Assembly (NCBI GenBank): GCA_963726365.1
Contig: CAVSCI010000027.1
Span: 1-64,000 of the forward strand
DNA from: JAABQG01 sp963726365
Lineage (GTDB): Bacteria > Pseudomonadota > Gammaproteobacteria > Burkholderiales > Burkholderiaceae_C
DNA length: 64,000 bases
Direction of reading: 5' to 3'
In this document: positions 16,650 to 26,195 of the stretch, in pieces
Layout of the letters: each line of letters opens with the position of its first letter
How positions within the stretch are numbered: the first letter of the stretch is position 1
Translations under genes and position numbers: made by a program
Notes under the pieces: generated by a model
Told to the model about the DNA's origin: nothing
Seen by the model: the letters and a program-made list of their open reading frames with translations, nothing else
The model's database searches: none

Positions 16650-16869
16650 GGCCTCCAGATAAGTTGTAGTTGGGAATCGCCATCGAACAGACCTGCTCTC
16701 CAGCCGACTTTCAAAATATAACCTTGCCGTCGCACGATGATTAGGGTTCGTTTCCTAAAGCAATAGAGGCGGACCTCTACCCGCAACTTCGGACCGTCAC
16801 GTTCTCCATGCCCGATTCACGCAGGCGATGCGGCACAATTGCCGAATTGCATTTTCAGACAGGCCGACC
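16650..16869 (+). promoter_or_regulatory. Divergent promoter region between phasin and argB
   Basis: This 220-base non-coding stretch must hold the promoters of both divergent genes. I saw no strong palindrome or riboswitch-like structure. An in-frame ATG at 16828 could extend argB by 14 residues but gives an atypical N-terminus. Confidence 0.45.
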
Positions 16870-17769
16870 ATGCCCGACACCCCGCCCCTCTCCCATGTCA
16901 AGCCGCGCGACAAGGCTGAAATACTGGCCCAGGCGCTCCCCTACATCCGCAAATTCCATGGCAAGACCCTGGTGATCAAGTATGGTGGCAATGCCATGAC
17001 CGACCCGGCGCTTCAAGCCGACTTTGCTGAGGACGTGGTTCTGTTGAAACTGGTGGGCATGAACCCTGTGGTGGTGCATGGCGGCGGGCCGCAGATCGAG
17101 ACCGCATTGAAGCGCCTGGGCAAGAAGGGAGAGTTCATTCAGGGCATGCGCGTCACTGACGCCGAGACCATGGAAGTCGTCGAATGGGTGCTGGCCGGCG
17201 AGGTGCAGCAAGACATCGTGGGCCTGATCAACCAGGCCGGCGGCAAGGCGGTGGGGCTGACCGGGCGCGACGGGGGGCTGATCCGTGCGCAGAAGCTGAA
17301 GATGGTGGACAACAAGGACCCTTCGATCGAGCACGACGTCGGGCAGGTGGGTGACATCGTTGCAATTGACCCCGCCGTGGTGAAGGCGCTGCAGGACGAC
17401 GCGTTCATTCCCGTGGTCAGCCCGATCGGTTTCGGCGAGCACAACGAAAGCTACAACATCAATGCCGACGTCGTGGCGGGCAAGCTGGCGATCGTGCTGA
17501 AGGCCGAGAAACTGGTGCTGCTGACGAACACGCCCGGTGTGCTGGACAAGGAGGGCAATCTGCTGACCGACCTCACGGCGCGGCGCATCGACGAATTGTT
17601 TGCCGACGGCACGATCTCGGGCGGCATGCTGCCCAAGATTGCGGGGGCCCTGGACGCGGCCAAGAGCGGTGTGAACGCGGTGCACATCATCGACGGCCGC
17701 GTGCCCCATGCGATGCTGCTGGAAATCCTGACGGATCAGGCCTACGGCACGATGATTCGCAGCCATTGA
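16870..17769 (+). CDS. argB: Acetylglutamate kinase
   Basis: ArgB phosphorylates N-acetylglutamate in the second step of arginine synthesis. In 299 residues it shows the amino acid kinase motifs KTLVIKYGGNAM (phosphate-binding Lys and Gly-Gly), VVVHGGGPQIETAL and GGMLPKIAGALDA. The start was set at the ATG giving MPDTPPLSHVKPRDKAEILA, the usual N-terminus in Burkholderiales. slmA follows about 110 bases downstream, a frequent arrangement in this order. argE at 45.9 kb serves the same pathway. Confidence 0.96.
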   Translation: MPDTPPLSHVKPRDKAEILAQALPYIRKFHGKTLVIKYGGNAMTDPALQADFAEDVVLLKLVGMNPVVVHGGGPQIETALKRLGKKGEFIQGMRVTDAETMEVVEWVLAGEVQQDIVGLINQAGGKAVGLTGRDGGLIRAQKLKMVDNKDPSIEHDVGQVGDIVAIDPAVVKALQDDAFIPVVSPIGFGEHNESYNINADVVAGKLAIVLKAEKLVLLTNTPGVLDKEGNLLTDLTARRIDELFADGTISGGMLPKIAGALDAAKSGVNAVHIIDGRVPHAMLLEILTDQAYGTMIRSH

Positions 17770-17876
17770 CGGCGAGGACGCGGATCATTGCTTGACCGCC
17801 CCGCCCGGCGGGCGTCTCCGCACAAACCCTATGGAGTGCTGTGCGAGAATCATTTGAACCCCCAGCGTCCGCCACC

Positions 17877-18518
17877 ATGCCTGACTTCGAGCCCCGTTCC
17901 GCCGCCGAGCCCACCGTCATTGAAGCCGAGGTGCCCGCGCGTAAACGACCCAAGCCTGGCGAGCGGCGCGTGCAGATCCTGCAGGCGCTGGCGACCATGC
18001 TGGAGCAACCCGGGAGCGAACGCATCACCACGGCGTCCCTGGCGGCCCGACTGGGCGTCAGCGAGGCGGCGTTGTACAGGCACTTTGCCAGCAAGGCCCA
18101 GATGTTCGAAGGACTGATCGAGTTCATCGAGCAGTCGGTGTTCTCGCTGGTCAACCAGATCACCGAGCGCGAAGCGGCGGGCGCGGCACAGGCGGCCCGG
18201 GTGGTCGGGATGCTGCTGCAATTCGGGGAAAAAAACCCAGGCATGGCGCGCGTGATGGTGGGCGATGCATTGGTCTATGAGAACGAGCGCCTGCAGCAGC
18301 GCATGAACCTGTTTTTTGACAAGATCGAGGCAAGCTTGCGCCAGACCTTGCGTGAAATGGCCGTAGCCAGTGCATCGGCGATGCCCGGCGTGGATGCACA
18401 GGTGCAGGCTTCGGTGCTCACAGCGTTTGCGGTTGGCCGTCTGCAGCGCTTTGCGCGATCGGGTTTCAAGCGCTTGCCATCGGAGAATCTCGAGGCCAGC
18501 TTGGCCCGAATGCTGTAA
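17877..18518 (+). CDS. slmA: Nucleoid occlusion factor SlmA
   Basis: SlmA is a TetR-fold DNA-binding protein that blocks FtsZ assembly over the nucleoid. The 213-residue protein has an N-terminal helix-turn-helix (ITTASLAARLGVSEAALYRHFASKAQMFEGLIEF) and the SlmA C-terminal part with NPGMARVMVGDALVYENERLQQRMN and the ending FAVGRLQRFARSGFKRLPSENLE. Those stretches separate SlmA from ordinary TetR repressors. The ATG at 17877 gives the normal N-terminus MPDFEPRS. Confidence 0.93.
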   Translation: MPDFEPRSAAEPTVIEAEVPARKRPKPGERRVQILQALATMLEQPGSERITTASLAARLGVSEAALYRHFASKAQMFEGLIEFIEQSVFSLVNQITEREAAGAAQAARVVGMLLQFGEKNPGMARVMVGDALVYENERLQQRMNLFFDKIEASLRQTLREMAVASASAMPGVDAQVQASVLTAFAVGRLQRFARSGFKRLPSENLEASLARML

Positions 18519-18522
18519 CTAA

Positions 18523-18708
18523 TCAGCTGGCATTCTCCAGCCGTCCGGGGCCGGAGCCGTGCTGTTTCTTCCGCGATTCCGCACCGGCGTCGTCAAGGCC
18601 GACATCTAGGCGTGCCGCGTCCTGACTTTTGGCGCCTCGGTCCCCCGTGTCATGTTTGCGGTCGACTGCGCGGTAGCTCGGGTTTACCCTTGTACCGGCT
18701 AGATTCAT
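18523..18708 (-). CDS. Possible small hydrophilic protein (doubtful)
   Basis: A 61-codon minus-strand frame fills much of the 273-base gap between slmA and the next TetR gene. The peptide (begins MNLAGTRVNPSYRAVDRKHD) is very rich in charged residues and Gly, with no hydrophobic core, and is probably disordered if made. A weak AGAGAT precedes the start. I do not recognise it. In GC-rich DNA a frame of this length can arise by chance, so I give it low weight. Confidence 0.25.
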   Translation of the reverse strand: MNLAGTRVNPSYRAVDRKHDTGDRGAKSQDAARLDVGLDDAGAESRKKQHGSGPGRLENAS

Positions 18709-18762
18709 ATCTCTAGAAGACGCCGGTCGGCAATGCAAAAGCGGAAATTGCTGCAAAATAGC

Positions 18763-18770
18763 ACGATCGT
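18763..18770. promoter_or_regulatory. Short palindrome upstream of the TetR/acyl-CoA operon
   Basis: ACGATCGT is an 8-bp perfect palindrome lying inside a longer imperfect inverted repeat (7 of 10 positions in each arm) about 22 bases before the TetR start. Location and symmetry fit an autorepressor site. By itself the motif is short enough to occur by chance. Confidence 0.35.
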
Positions 18771-18791
18771 TCGTTTTATTTTCTGACTTTG

Positions 18792-19490
18792 ATGTCCACC
18801 ACCCCGCACTTGAGCAAACCGCAAACGCTCCGCAGCAAGGACGCCTCCCGCGAGGGAGGTCGTGACGGCCGTGCCTTGCTCAAGGGGCAGCAGACCAAGG
18901 CGGCCATCGTCGATGCAGCGTTGGGACTGGCCACGCAGATCGGGCTGGAGGGGCTGAGCATCGGCGCGCTGGCCGAGGTTACGGGCATGAGCAAGTCCGG
19001 CGTGTTTGCCCACTTTGGCTCGCGCGAGGAACTGCAGATCTCGGTGATCCGTGAGTATCACACCCGGTTCGAGCAGGAGGTGTTCTATCCGGCGCTGCGG
19101 GTGCAGCGGGGCCTGCCGCGCCTGCGCGCGATGTTCGGCAACTGGATGAAGCGCACCTCGGCCGAAATCGACTCCGGCTGCATCTACATCAGCGGTGCGG
19201 TCGAGTTCGACGACCGCCCGGGACCGGTGCGCGACGCGCTGGCCGAATCGGTCCACATCTGGCTGGCGGCAATGAACCGCGCGGTGGTCCAGGCCCGCGA
19301 GGAAGGCCACTTGCTTGCCGATGCCGACGAGAACCAGGTGGCTTTCGAGATCCACGCGCTGATTCTGGCGCTGCATTACGAGGCCCGATTCCTCAAGAAC
19401 CCCGGCTCGATGGCGCGTGCCACCACCGGCTTCGACAACATCCTTGCGCGTTATGGCGCGCCGGCGAGCGCCTCCAGCGAGCCCCGTTGA
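18792..19490 (+). CDS. TetR-family regulator of the adjacent acyl-CoA genes
   Basis: This 232-residue regulator has a TetR DNA-binding domain at about 30-80 (AIVDAALGLATQIGLEGLSI, then MSKSGVFAHFGSREELQISV) and a C-terminal domain with SGCIYISGAVEFDDRPGPVRD, typical of TetR proteins found beside acyl-CoA dehydrogenases in Burkholderiales. It sits 33 bases before a large acyl-CoA dehydrogenase gene in the same direction, so it is likely the local repressor with an acyl-CoA or fatty acid ligand. An ACGATCGT palindrome about 22 bases upstream (18763-18770) could be part of its operator. Confidence 0.88.
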   Translation: MSTTPHLSKPQTLRSKDASREGGRDGRALLKGQQTKAAIVDAALGLATQIGLEGLSIGALAEVTGMSKSGVFAHFGSREELQISVIREYHTRFEQEVFYPALRVQRGLPRLRAMFGNWMKRTSAEIDSGCIYISGAVEFDDRPGPVRDALAESVHIWLAAMNRAVVQAREEGHLLADADENQVAFEIHALILALHYEARFLKNPGSMARATTGFDNILARYGAPASASSEPR

Positions 19491-19523
19491 TTTTTTGTTT
19501 CTTCATCTTCAAGGAGCCTTCAC

Positions 19524-21320
19524 ATGCCCAGCTATACCCCCCCCCTGCGCGACATGCAGTTTGTGATGCACGAGGTCTTCAAGGTCACGGATGATTTCAA
19601 GGCCATGCCCAAGCATGCCGACATCGATGTCGACACGATCAATGCGGTGCTGGAAGAGGCCGGAAAGTTTGCAACGGACGTGATCTTCCCGATCAACATC
19701 AGCGGCGACACCGAGGGCTGCACGCTCGACCCGGTGACACATGCGGTGACCACGCCCAAGGGCTTCAAGGAGGCCTACGCCCAGTATGTGGCAGGCGGCT
19801 GGCCGGCGCTGAGCTCCGACCCCGAGTTCGGTGGCCAGGGCTTGCCGCTGGTGGTGAACCAGTGCTTCTACGAGATGATGAACTCGGCCAACCAGGCCTG
19901 GACGATGTACCCGGGCCTCACGCACGGCGCCTATGCCTCGCTGCACATGCACGGCACCGACGAGCAGAAGCAGACCTACCTGGGCAAGATGGTCAGCGGC
20001 GAGTGGACCGGCACCATGTGCCTGACCGAGCCGCATTGCGGCACCGACCTGGGCCTGATGCGCACCAAGGCCGAGCCGCAGGCCGACGGCACCTACAAGA
20101 TCACCGGCGAAAAAATCTTCATCAGCGCCGGAGAGCATGACATGGCCGACAACATCATCCACCTGGTGCTGGCCCGCCTTCCCGATGCGCCCCCCGGCAT
20201 CAAGGGCGTGAGCCTGTTCGTCGTGCCCAAGTTCCTGGTGAACAAGGACGGCAGCCTGGGCGCGCGCAACACGGTCTATTGCGGCGGCCTGGAGCACAAG
20301 ATGGGCATCAAGGCCAACGCCACCGCGCAGATCGTGCTGGACGGCGCGATCGGCACGATGGTGGGCCAGCCCAACAAGGGCATGCAGGGCATGTTCGTGA
20401 TGATGAATGCGGCCCGCCTGGGCGTGGGCAACCAGTCGCTGGGCCTGACCGAGGTGGCCTACCAGAACGCGCTGGCCTACGCCAAGGACCGGATCCAGAT
20501 GCGCAGCCTGTCCGGCCCCAAGGCCAAGGACAAGCCGGCCGACCCGATCATCGTGCACCCGGACGTGCGCAAGATGCTGCTGACGGCCAAGGCCTATGCC
20601 GAGGGCGGCCGCGCGCTGGCGATCTTCTGCTCGGTGCTGCTGGAAAAGGCGCACTACCACCCCGACGAGAAGGTGCGCAAGGACAGCGAGGAGATGCTTT
20701 CGCTGCTGACGCCCATCGTCAAGGCCTTCCTGACCGACAACGGCTGGCAGGCCACCATGATGTGCCAGCAGGTCTATGGCGGGCACGGCTTCATCAAGGA
20801 ATGGGGCATGGAGCAGTTCGTGCGCGACGCGCGCATCAACATGATCTACGAAGGCACCAACACCATCCAGAGCCTGGACCTGCTGGGCCGCAAGGTGCTG
20901 GGCAACAACGGCGCCACGCTGAAGAAGTTCGGCAAACTGGTGGGCGCACTGGTGGCCGAGGAGGGCGTGAACGAGAAGATGGCCGAGTTCATCACGCCGA
21001 TCGCCGTGCTGGGCGAGCAGATCACCAAGTTCACCACCGAAATCGGTTTCAAGGGTTTCCAGAACGCCGATGAAGTGGGCGCCGCTGCCGTGGACTACCT
21101 GCGCGTGGCCGGGCACCTGGTGTTCGGTTATTTCTTCGCCCGCATGGCCCAGGTGGCCCTGCGCGAGATCGCTGCCGGCAACACCGACCCGTTCTACCCC
21201 GCCAAACTGCAGACGGCGCGCTTCTACTTTGCCAAGCTGTTCCCCGAGACCGCCACGCTGATGCGCACGGCGCGTGCGGGCTCCAAGGTGTTGATGGACA
21301 CTGAGTTGGCGCTCGCCTGA
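19524..21320 (+). CDS. Acyl-CoA dehydrogenase with extra C-terminal domain (FadE/DmdC-like)
   Basis: This FAD enzyme introduces the alpha,beta double bond in acyl-CoA. At 598 residues it belongs to the long subgroup with an additional C-terminal helical domain that also contains DmdC; ordinary short-chain members have about 380. The core motifs are present: CLTEPHCGTDLGLMRTKAEP, ITGEKIFISAGEHDM, and QQVYGGHGFIKEWGMEQFVRD plus INMIYEGTNTIQSLDL, which holds the region of the catalytic Glu. AAGGAG precedes the start. It opens the main beta-oxidation run and is followed by a DUF2147 gene and a FadB-like gene. Substrate chain length cannot be read from sequence. Confidence 0.94.
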   Translation: MPSYTPPLRDMQFVMHEVFKVTDDFKAMPKHADIDVDTINAVLEEAGKFATDVIFPINISGDTEGCTLDPVTHAVTTPKGFKEAYAQYVAGGWPALSSDPEFGGQGLPLVVNQCFYEMMNSANQAWTMYPGLTHGAYASLHMHGTDEQKQTYLGKMVSGEWTGTMCLTEPHCGTDLGLMRTKAEPQADGTYKITGEKIFISAGEHDMADNIIHLVLARLPDAPPGIKGVSLFVVPKFLVNKDGSLGARNTVYCGGLEHKMGIKANATAQIVLDGAIGTMVGQPNKGMQGMFVMMNAARLGVGNQSLGLTEVAYQNALAYAKDRIQMRSLSGPKAKDKPADPIIVHPDVRKMLLTAKAYAEGGRALAIFCSVLLEKAHYHPDEKVRKDSEEMLSLLTPIVKAFLTDNGWQATMMCQQVYGGHGFIKEWGMEQFVRDARINMIYEGTNTIQSLDLLGRKVLGNNGATLKKFGKLVGALVAEEGVNEKMAEFITPIAVLGEQITKFTTEIGFKGFQNADEVGAAAVDYLRVAGHLVFGYFFARMAQVALREIAAGNTDPFYPAKLQTARFYFAKLFPETATLMRTARAGSKVLMDTELALA

Positions 21321-21364
21321 GTGCGATAGCACGAAAAATTTAACAAAATCGAGGAGAACCCAGC

Positions 21365-21802
21365 ATGAAAAGGTCATTGGCAGCTATCTTGTTTGTAGCA
21401 ACATCGGCATCCGCCTTCGCCCAGATGTCGCCTGCGGGCTTGTGGAAGACGATCGACGACGAGACCAAGAAGGAGAAGTCCCTGGTCCGCATCAAGGACG
21501 TCAATGGTGTTTTCAGCGGCACGGTCGACAAGTTTCTGGACCCGACGACCAAGCTCGACGATGTCTGCGAAAAGTGCACCGACGAGCGCAAGGACAAGCC
21601 GGTGCTGGGCATGACCATCATCCGCAACATCAAGGCCAGCGCCGACGACAAGGGCATCTGGGACGGGGGCGACATCCTCGACCCGAACAACGGCAAGGTC
21701 TACAAGGCGCGGCTCAAGCCTGTCGATGGCGGCAAGAAACTGGAGATGCGCGGCTACATCGGGCCGTTCTACCGCACCCAGGTCTGGTTGCGCGTGGAGT
21801 AA
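21365..21802 (+). CDS. Secreted DUF2147 family protein
   Basis: This 145-residue protein has a Sec signal peptide (MKRSLAAILFVATSASAFAQ, cleavage after AFA) and the DUF2147 fold signature: SPAGLWKTIDDETKKEKSLV, the pair of cysteines in VCEKC and the ending MRGYIGPFYRTQVWLRV. Members are periplasmic or exported proteins of unknown function, often next to lipid metabolism genes in Burkholderiales. It has a good ribosome-binding site (GAGGAGAA) and lies in line between the dehydrogenase and the FadB-like gene, so it is likely co-transcribed with them. Confidence 0.88.
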   Translation: MKRSLAAILFVATSASAFAQMSPAGLWKTIDDETKKEKSLVRIKDVNGVFSGTVDKFLDPTTKLDDVCEKCTDERKDKPVLGMTIIRNIKASADDKGIWDGGDILDPNNGKVYKARLKPVDGGKKLEMRGYIGPFYRTQVWLRVE

Positions 21803-21849
21803 GTGTGTAGGGCCCCCGTCCGCCGGGCGGGGGAAACGGAGAAAAGTGA

Positions 21850-24250
21850 ATGTCGAGATTCCAAGTTCGCAAAGTCGCCGTGCTCGGCGCAGGCGTGATG
21901 GGTGCGCAGATTGCCGCGCACCTGGTCAACGTCAAGGTGCAGGTCGTGTTGTTCGATCTGCCTGCCAAGGAGGGGCCGAAAAATGGCATCGTCACCCGCG
22001 CCATCGAAGCGCTGAAAAAGCTCAAGCCTTCGCCGCTGGGCGTGGCCGACGACGCCGTGCTGATCGGCCAGGCCAACTACGAGGAGCACATGGAGCAGTT
22101 GCGCGACTGCGACCTCATCATCGAGGCCATCGCCGAGCGCATGGACTGGAAGCGCGACCTGTACCAGAAGATCGCGCCCTTTGTGGCGCCGCACGCCATC
22201 GTCGCCTCCAACACCTCGGGCCTGTCGATCACGACGCTCAGCGAGGCGCTGCCCGAGGCCCTCAAGCCGCGCTTTTGCGGCATCCACTTCTTCAACCCGC
22301 CGCGCTACATGACGCTGGTCGAACTGATCAACACGCCCACCACCGATCCGCAGATCCTGGACGACCTGGAGACCTTTGTGACCAGCGGCCTGGGCAAGGG
22401 CGTGGTGCGCGCGCACGACACGCCCAACTTCGTGGCCAACCGCGTCGGCATCGCCGGCATGCTGGCGACGATGAAGGAGGTGGAGAACTTCGGCCTGACC
22501 TGGGACGTGGTCGATGACCTGACCGGCAAGAAGCTCGGCCGCGCCAGTTCGGGCACCTTCCGCACCGCCGACGTGGTGGGCCTGGACACGCTGACGCACG
22601 TGATCAAGACCTTGCAGGACAACCTGACGTTGGAGACCGATCCTTTCTATGGCAGCTTCGGCACGCCCGCCGTGCTCAAGAAGCTGCTGGAACTCGGCAA
22701 CCTGGGCCAGAAGACCAAGGCCGGCTTCTACAAGAAGGTCGGGCGCGACGTGCTGCGCTTCGAACTGGACAGCGAGGAATACGTGCCGGGCGGCGCCAAG
22801 GCCGATGAGGTGTACGGCCGCATGCTGAAGAAGCCGGCCGGCGAGCGCCTGCGCCTGTTGCGCAACAGCGAAGGCGCGCAGGGCCAGTTCCTCTGGGCCA
22901 TCCTGCGCAACGGCTTCCACTATGCCGCGGTGCACCTGGGCACGATTGCCGACAATGCGCGCGACGTGGATCAGGCCATGCGTTGGGGCTTCGGCATGCA
23001 GCAGGGCCCGTTCGAGCTGTGGCAAGAAGCCGGCTGGCTCGAAGTGGCGAAGATGGTGCAGGAAGACATCGATGCCGGCAAGGCCCTGTGCAACGCGCCG
23101 CTGCCCGCATGGGTGTTCAAGGGCCCGGTAGCCGAGGCTGGTGGCGTGCACACCGCCAAGGGATCGTGGAGCGCGTCGAAAGGTGAATTCGTGGCGCGCC
23201 GTGCGCTACCCGTCTATGCGCGCCAGCATTTCCCCGAGGCGCTGCGCGGCGAAACCCTGCCCGACTTCCGCACTGCCGGCACGACGCTGTTCGAAGACGA
23301 TGCGATGCGCCTGTGGACGCTGGACGACTCGATCGTGATCGCCAGCATCAAGTCCAAGATGCACGCCATCAGCATGGAAGTGACGGCTGGCCTGGAGAAA
23401 GCCGTGGAGCTGGCCGAGAAGAGCTACCAGGGCGTGGTGATCTGGTCCGGTGACGAGCCTTTCAGCGTTGGCGCCGACCTGCAGGCCATGCTGCCCGGCT
23501 TCATGATGGGCGGTGCGGCCGCGATCGACGAGGCCGTGGCCGAGCTGCAGCGTGTCATGCGCCGGCTGCGTTACGCGAGCGTGCCAGTGGTGTCGGCGGT
23601 GCGCGGGCATGGCCCTCGGTGGCGGCTGCGAGCTGGCGGTGCACTCGGCCCGCCGCGTGGTGCACATGGAAAGCTACGTCGGCCTGGTGGAAGTGGGCGT
23701 GGGCCTGGTGCCCGGTGCCGGCGGCCTGACTTACATCGCGCGGCGCGCCGCCGAAAACGCGGCCAGCAGCACCGGCAAGGACTTGCTGCCCTTCCTGACC
23801 GAAGGCTTCACCGCCGCCGCGATGGCCAAGGTCGGCACCAGCGCGCTGGAGTCGCGCAAGCTCGGTTATCTGCTGGACAGCGACGTGATCGTCCCCCACA
23901 AGGACGAGTTGCTGTTCGTCGCGCTCAGCGAAGCCAAGGCCTTGTACCAGGGCGGCTACCGCGCGCCGCACAAGCGCCAGTTCCCGGTGGCCGGGCGCAG
24001 CGGCAAGGCCACCATTCTGGGCTCGCTGGTCAACATGCGCGACGGTGGCTTCATCAGCCAGCACGATTTCCACATTGCCAGCCTGATCGCCAACGTGGTG
24101 ACCGGCGGCGACGTGGAGGCCGGCACGTTGGTGACCGAGGAATATCTGATGACGCTGGAGCGCCGCGCGTTCTGCTCATTGCTGGAGCATCCCAAGACGC
24201 AGGAACGCATCATGGGCATGCTGTCCACTGGCAAGCCGGTTCGTAACTGA
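21850..24250 (+). CDS. FadB-like 3-hydroxyacyl-CoA dehydrogenase/enoyl-CoA hydratase (one frameshift)
   Basis: This multifunctional enzyme performs hydration and oxidation in beta-oxidation. The order is reversed compared with E. coli FadB: NAD-binding HAD domain first (KVAVLGAGVMGAQIAAHLVN), then the HAD C-terminal domain (about 190-400), then a crotonase domain (about 500 onward). The frame breaks at 23605-23607, where GGG replaces an expected GG: before it the protein reads VPVVSAVRG, after removal of one G it continues MALGGGCELAVHSARRV to a stop at 24250. The restored protein has about 800 residues and is typical of Burkholderiales. A single extra G suggests a sequence error. Confidence 0.92.
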
Positions 24251-24403
24251 TCAAGCATCTGCGGAGCCGCCATGCGTCGTTGCAGCCCACAAACAATGCT
24301 CACGAGCAGAAGTACGCTGCGCTTGTTGGCGGGCGCCCGCGCCTGGCCTGACGGCTCCTCGCAACGCTTGCTCAGTCAAGAACATGCCCAATGCCAATAA
24401 CCC
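24251..24403. other. Intergenic stretch without recognised features
   Basis: This 153-base gap inside the beta-oxidation run holds no convincing gene, hairpin or operator. The following gene starts without a clear strong ribosome-binding site. Confidence 0.4.
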
Positions 24404-24919
24404 ATGACACCCTCTGTTGTTCAAGAATCCAACCGCATGCAACGCCAGCTCGACAGGCTGTCCGAGGTGCCGGGTTTTCTGCGGCCCTGGGTGCGCAACC
24501 TGGTGCTGCGCCGCGCCGTGCCTTTCACCGGGACGGCCAGGCTGAACTTCGTCGAAATGACTCCGCAGCGCGTCGAGGTGGCGATCGCCAACGAGCCCCG
24601 CGTGCAGAACCACCTGCAGGGCGTGCACGCCTCGGCCATGAACCTGCTGGCCGAAACGGCGACGGGGATGGTCGTGGGCATGAATGTGCGCGACGACTGC
24701 GTGCCCGTGGCGAAGGAACTGAAGATGGCGTTTCGCAAACGCGCCACAGGCTCGCTGCGGGCGGTGGCGGAGTTGACGCCGGACCAGCAGGCGGCGATGC
24801 AGGCCAGCGACAAGGGCGAGCTGAATGTGTCGGTGGTCGTGACCGATGAGGCCGGCGTCAACCCGGTCGAGTGTGAATTTATCTGGGCCTGGATTCCTTC
24901 CGGCCCGCGCAAGCGCTGA
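24404..24919 (+). CDS. DUF4442-type hotdog thioesterase
   Basis: The protein has 171 residues with the DUF4442/YiiD-like hotdog pattern: VPFTGTARLNFVEMTPQRVEV, the long helix HLQGVHASAMNLLAETATGM and the strand MAFRKRATGSLRAVAEL. Hotdog proteins of this type hydrolyse acyl-CoAs. It lies 23 bases before the thiolase gene. An internal ATG at 24437 (MQRQLDRLSEVPGF) is an alternative start. It is one of four hotdog thioesterases in this 17-kb region, suggesting a need to release CoA from acyl-CoAs. Chain-length preference is unknown. Confidence 0.85.
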   Translation: MTPSVVQESNRMQRQLDRLSEVPGFLRPWVRNLVLRRAVPFTGTARLNFVEMTPQRVEVAIANEPRVQNHLQGVHASAMNLLAETATGMVVGMNVRDDCVPVAKELKMAFRKRATGSLRAVAELTPDQQAAMQASDKGELNVSVVVTDEAGVNPVECEFIWAWIPSGPRKR

Positions 24920-24942
24920 ATCCGGCGCAAGAGGAAAAAACC

Positions 24943-26151
24943 ATGAGCAAACAAGTCCAGGAAGCCTATATCGTTGCCGCCACGCGCACGCCGATCGGGC
25001 GTTCGCACAAAGGCTACTTTCGCAACACCCGCCCCGACGACCTGCTGGCCTTGGCCTTGCGTGCCGCACTGGCGCAGGTGCCGGGCCTCGATCCGAAGAG
25101 CATCGAGGATGTGATCTGCGGTTGCGCCATTCCGGAGGCGCAGCAAGGCCTGAACGTGGCGCGCATCGGCGCCATCCTGGCCGGCCTGCCGAACACGGTG
25201 GGCGGCATCACCGTCAACCGTTTCTGCGCGTCCGGCCTGTCAGCGGTGCAGATGGCGGCTGACCGCATCCGCGTGGGCGAGGCCGAGGTCATGATTGCTG
25301 CCGGCGTCGAGAGCATGAGCATGGTGCCGATGATGGGCAACTCGCCGAGCCTCTCGCCCGCCATCTTTGCGAACACCGACGACGTGGAGAACTATGGCAT
25401 TGCGTATGGCATGGGTCTGACGGCCGAAAAGGTCGCGCGGCAATGGAAAGTCTCGCGCGATGCGCAGGACGCGTTTGCCGTGGAATCGCACCGTCGCGCG
25501 GTGGCCGCGATGAAGGCAGGCGAATTCACTGCCGAGATCACCCCTGTGGACGTGACTGAGCGAACTGTCAATTTGGAAACGGCCAAAGTCACAGCGACCT
25601 CCCGTACTGTGACTCTGGACGAAGGCGCGCGTCCGGACACCACGCTGGAAGGCCTGGCCAAGCTGCGCACTGTGTTCGCCGCGCGCGGATCGGTCACGGC
25701 GGGCAACAGCTCGCAGACGTCCGATGGCGCCGGTGCGCTGATCCTGGCCAGCGAGGCGGCGGTCAAGCGCTTCGGCCTCAAGCCGCTGGCGCGTTTCGTC
25801 AGCTACGCGTCGCGCGGCGTGCCGCCGCACATCATGGGCATTGGCCCGATCGAGGCGATACCGGCGGCCTTGCGTTACGCCGGGCTGAAGCAGGACGACA
25901 TCGACTGGTTCGAACTGAACGAAGCCTTCGCGGCGCAGTCGCTGGCCGTGATGAACACCCTGGGCCTGGACCCGGCAAAGGTCAACCCCATGGGCGGCGC
26001 GATTGCACTGGGGCACCCGCTCGGGGCGACCGGCGCTATCCGTTCTGCGACAGTGGTGCATGCCTTGCAACGGCACAATAAGCGCTACGGCATGGTCACG
26101 ATGTGCGTGGGCATGGGGCAGGGCGCGGCAGGGATTTTCGAACGCGTCTGA
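24943..26151 (+). CDS. fadA: Acetyl-CoA C-acyltransferase (thiolase, FadA-like)
   Basis: This enzyme cleaves 3-ketoacyl-CoA to acetyl-CoA and a shortened acyl-CoA. In 402 residues all three thiolase active-site regions are present: the nucleophile Cys95 in VNRFCASGLSA, the histidine in GGAIALGHPLGATGAI and the second cysteine in MVTMCVGMGQGAAGIF. AGAGGAAAAAACC precedes the start. Together with the FadB-like gene upstream it forms a beta-oxidation pair. The family also includes acetoacetyl-CoA thiolases; neighbours favour a degradative role. Confidence 0.94.
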   Translation: MSKQVQEAYIVAATRTPIGRSHKGYFRNTRPDDLLALALRAALAQVPGLDPKSIEDVICGCAIPEAQQGLNVARIGAILAGLPNTVGGITVNRFCASGLSAVQMAADRIRVGEAEVMIAAGVESMSMVPMMGNSPSLSPAIFANTDDVENYGIAYGMGLTAEKVARQWKVSRDAQDAFAVESHRRAVAAMKAGEFTAEITPVDVTERTVNLETAKVTATSRTVTLDEGARPDTTLEGLAKLRTVFAARGSVTAGNSSQTSDGAGALILASEAAVKRFGLKPLARFVSYASRGVPPHIMGIGPIEAIPAALRYAGLKQDDIDWFELNEAFAAQSLAVMNTLGLDPAKVNPMGGAIALGHPLGATGAIRSATVVHALQRHNKRYGMVTMCVGMGQGAAGIFERV

Positions 26152-26195
26152 CGCCGCGGTCTGGCGCGGACCTTGCCTTCAGAAGGAGGCCTTTT

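Noticed and set aside
19509..21377. A 622-codon minus-strand frame covering the acyl-CoA dehydrogenase gene
   Set aside because: Its peptide is rich in His, Gln, Val and Leu with no motifs, while the plus strand encodes a full acyl-CoA dehydrogenase. It is an antisense shadow of the high GC bias.
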